Below the pieces are notes generated by a model, which had not been told where the DNA came from, made no database searches, and saw only the letters and a list, made by a program, of their open reading frames with translations. Positions 19,378-20,000 of a DNA stretch of 20,000 nucleotides are shown piece by piece; position 1 is the first letter of the stretch; every line of letters begins with the position of its first letter. The stretch comes from Chara braunii. Lineage: Eukaryota > Streptophyta > Charophyceae > Charales > Characeae. Where the stretch lies: NCBI GenBank assembly GCA_003427395.1, contig BFEA01000194.1, positions 460,807 through 480,806 of the forward strand, given 5' to 3'. The position numbers and the translations under genes are program-made.

Positions 19378-19746
19378 GGATGTCCCCTGAAACCGAATTG
19401 TGAACATCCTCTACATCTAGATGCGATATGTCCCATCTGTGCCTGCGGGCGCTATAACGAATATGCACTTAATTGTGGTGGTGAACGCCCCATAATCGTC
19501 ATGGCCTGCAACCGGCACACCCTCTGTCGTGCATGCTTCAAAAGTATGGTTGACGTTAGCCGCCCTGGCTCCTGATGTGACGAAGTTGCTTACTTGAATG
19601 GTTTTCGGCCTGTATATCTGCGGGAGGGCTGATGTGACGAAGTTGCTTACTTGAATGGTTTTCGACCTATAGATTTGCGGGAGGGCTGCTACCATTGTGC
19701 ACATCCTTATGACAGTTGTCCGATCTGTTGTGAGGGTCTTACTTAG
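19378..19746 (+). pseudogene. broken RING-finger (E3 ubiquitin ligase-type) fragment
   Basis: One frame of 122 codons, ending in TAG at 19744-19746, carries a RING ligand pattern. CPIC is at codons 18-21, then C44-x2-H47-x2-C50-x2-C53 within VMACNRHTLCRACF, and a last CPIC pair at codons 114-117 within DSCPICCEG. RING domains bind two zinc ions in a cross-brace and recruit ubiquitin-conjugating enzymes. Two TGA codons interrupt the frame (19573-19575 and 19630-19632), each opening a copy of a 57-bp tandem duplication. The gap between ligand pairs three and four is 60 residues; without one copy it would be 41, inside the usual 4-48. No in-frame ATG precedes the first CPIC; an in-frame TAG lies at 19375-19377, which could also be the end of an intron acceptor. 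A decayed exon or captured gene fragment fits best. Confidence 0.6.
19574..19687. repeat. 57-bp tandem duplication (two copies)
   Basis: Copies at 19574-19630 and 19631-19687 begin GATGTGACGAAGTTGCTTAC and differ at four of 57 positions. The unit is 19 codons, so the RING frame is kept across both copies. Few differences indicate a recent event relative to the surrounding decay. Confidence 0.92.
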
Positions 19747-20000
19747 ACGTACCTAGCAACCTGACAAAAGTGTGCAGGTGCTCTGAAAAGAGTGTATAAG
19801 AATGTGCAAAGGTGGGACACCCTTCACTACAATTGCAAAATAGTGAAGAATGCAGTAAAAGAAAAACATAAGTTTGTGTCATTGTACTTTGTTTGTACCC
19901 TACACCCTAACACCCTTAAAGAAAAAAAACAAGGGTGAAAATGAGAATGAAAATGAAGAAGGGAGTGCAAGTGCGCTGAAAAGCGAACGTGGTACACTCT
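19747..20000. other. intergenic end of window
   Basis: No gene was recognised. A hairpin, CACCCTT (19911-19917) with AAGGGTG (19931-19937), encloses an A-rich loop. Related strings GTGCAGGTGCTCTGAAAAG (19772) and GTGCAAGTGCGCTGAAAAG (19965) form a short diverged direct repeat. Confidence 0.45.

Noticed and set aside
19898-19918. CCCTACACCCTAACACCC, telomere-like string
   Set aside because: A single degenerate instance, not a tandem array of the plant telomere repeat.
1-20000. CRISPR arrays, bacterial operons, rRNA, intact retrotransposons
   Set aside because: No regularly spaced direct repeats, Shine-Dalgarno-led gene runs, rRNA cores, reverse transcriptase YxDD boxes, primer-binding sites or LTR pairs were seen on either strand.

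Overview
The window reads as nuclear DNA of a photosynthetic eukaryote, most likely a land plant or a streptophyte alga. The one securely identified gene encodes photosystem I subunit PsaE with an N-terminal chloroplast transit peptide, so it is a nuclear copy and not a plastid one. Its core is close to green-lineage PsaE, but I cannot name a genus. Gene density is low, with one firm gene in 20 kb. Repeat types are eukaryotic: a long (GA)n microsatellite, tRNA-derived SINE-like copies, inverted-repeat elements and homopolymer tracts. No bacterial operons, rRNA, CRISPR array or plasmid features were seen.

Layout. Bases 1-943 are intergenic: poly-T, a run of strong hairpins, a G-quadruplex motif and a TG/GA microsatellite. 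psaE lies on the minus strand at 944-1390, in a GC-rich island (about 640-2330) that also holds its presumed promoter, a minisatellite and a short inverted-repeat element. From about 2.4 to 10 kb I recognise no gene. Around 10-11 kb there is a moderately GC-rich, pyrimidine-biased stretch with three TGACGTCAA motifs nearby, but no identifiable protein. A (GA)38 tract at 12.45 kb is followed by purine-rich DNA.

The right-hand third is richer. Two diverged SINE-like copies of one family lie in opposite orientation (about 13.63-13.78 kb minus, 16.58-16.74 kb plus). Between them are a hairpin-bounded homopolymer block and a possible small two-exon gene (TATA box 15312, ATG 15465, phase-compatible intron, stop 16118). 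A 429-bp foldback element with 71-nt arms (17765-18193) is followed by a perfect 30-bp palindrome. Next come a 111-bp tandem duplication built of 12-bp units (18979-19200) and a broken RING-finger coding fragment (19378-19746). That fragment carries two in-frame TGA codons and an exact-frame 57-bp duplication between its third and fourth zinc-ligand pairs.

Apart from psaE feeding photosystem I, no shared pathway links these features. I did not find a clearly new biological system. The best leads are the RING fragment, the SINE family, the foldback element and the candidate spliced gene.
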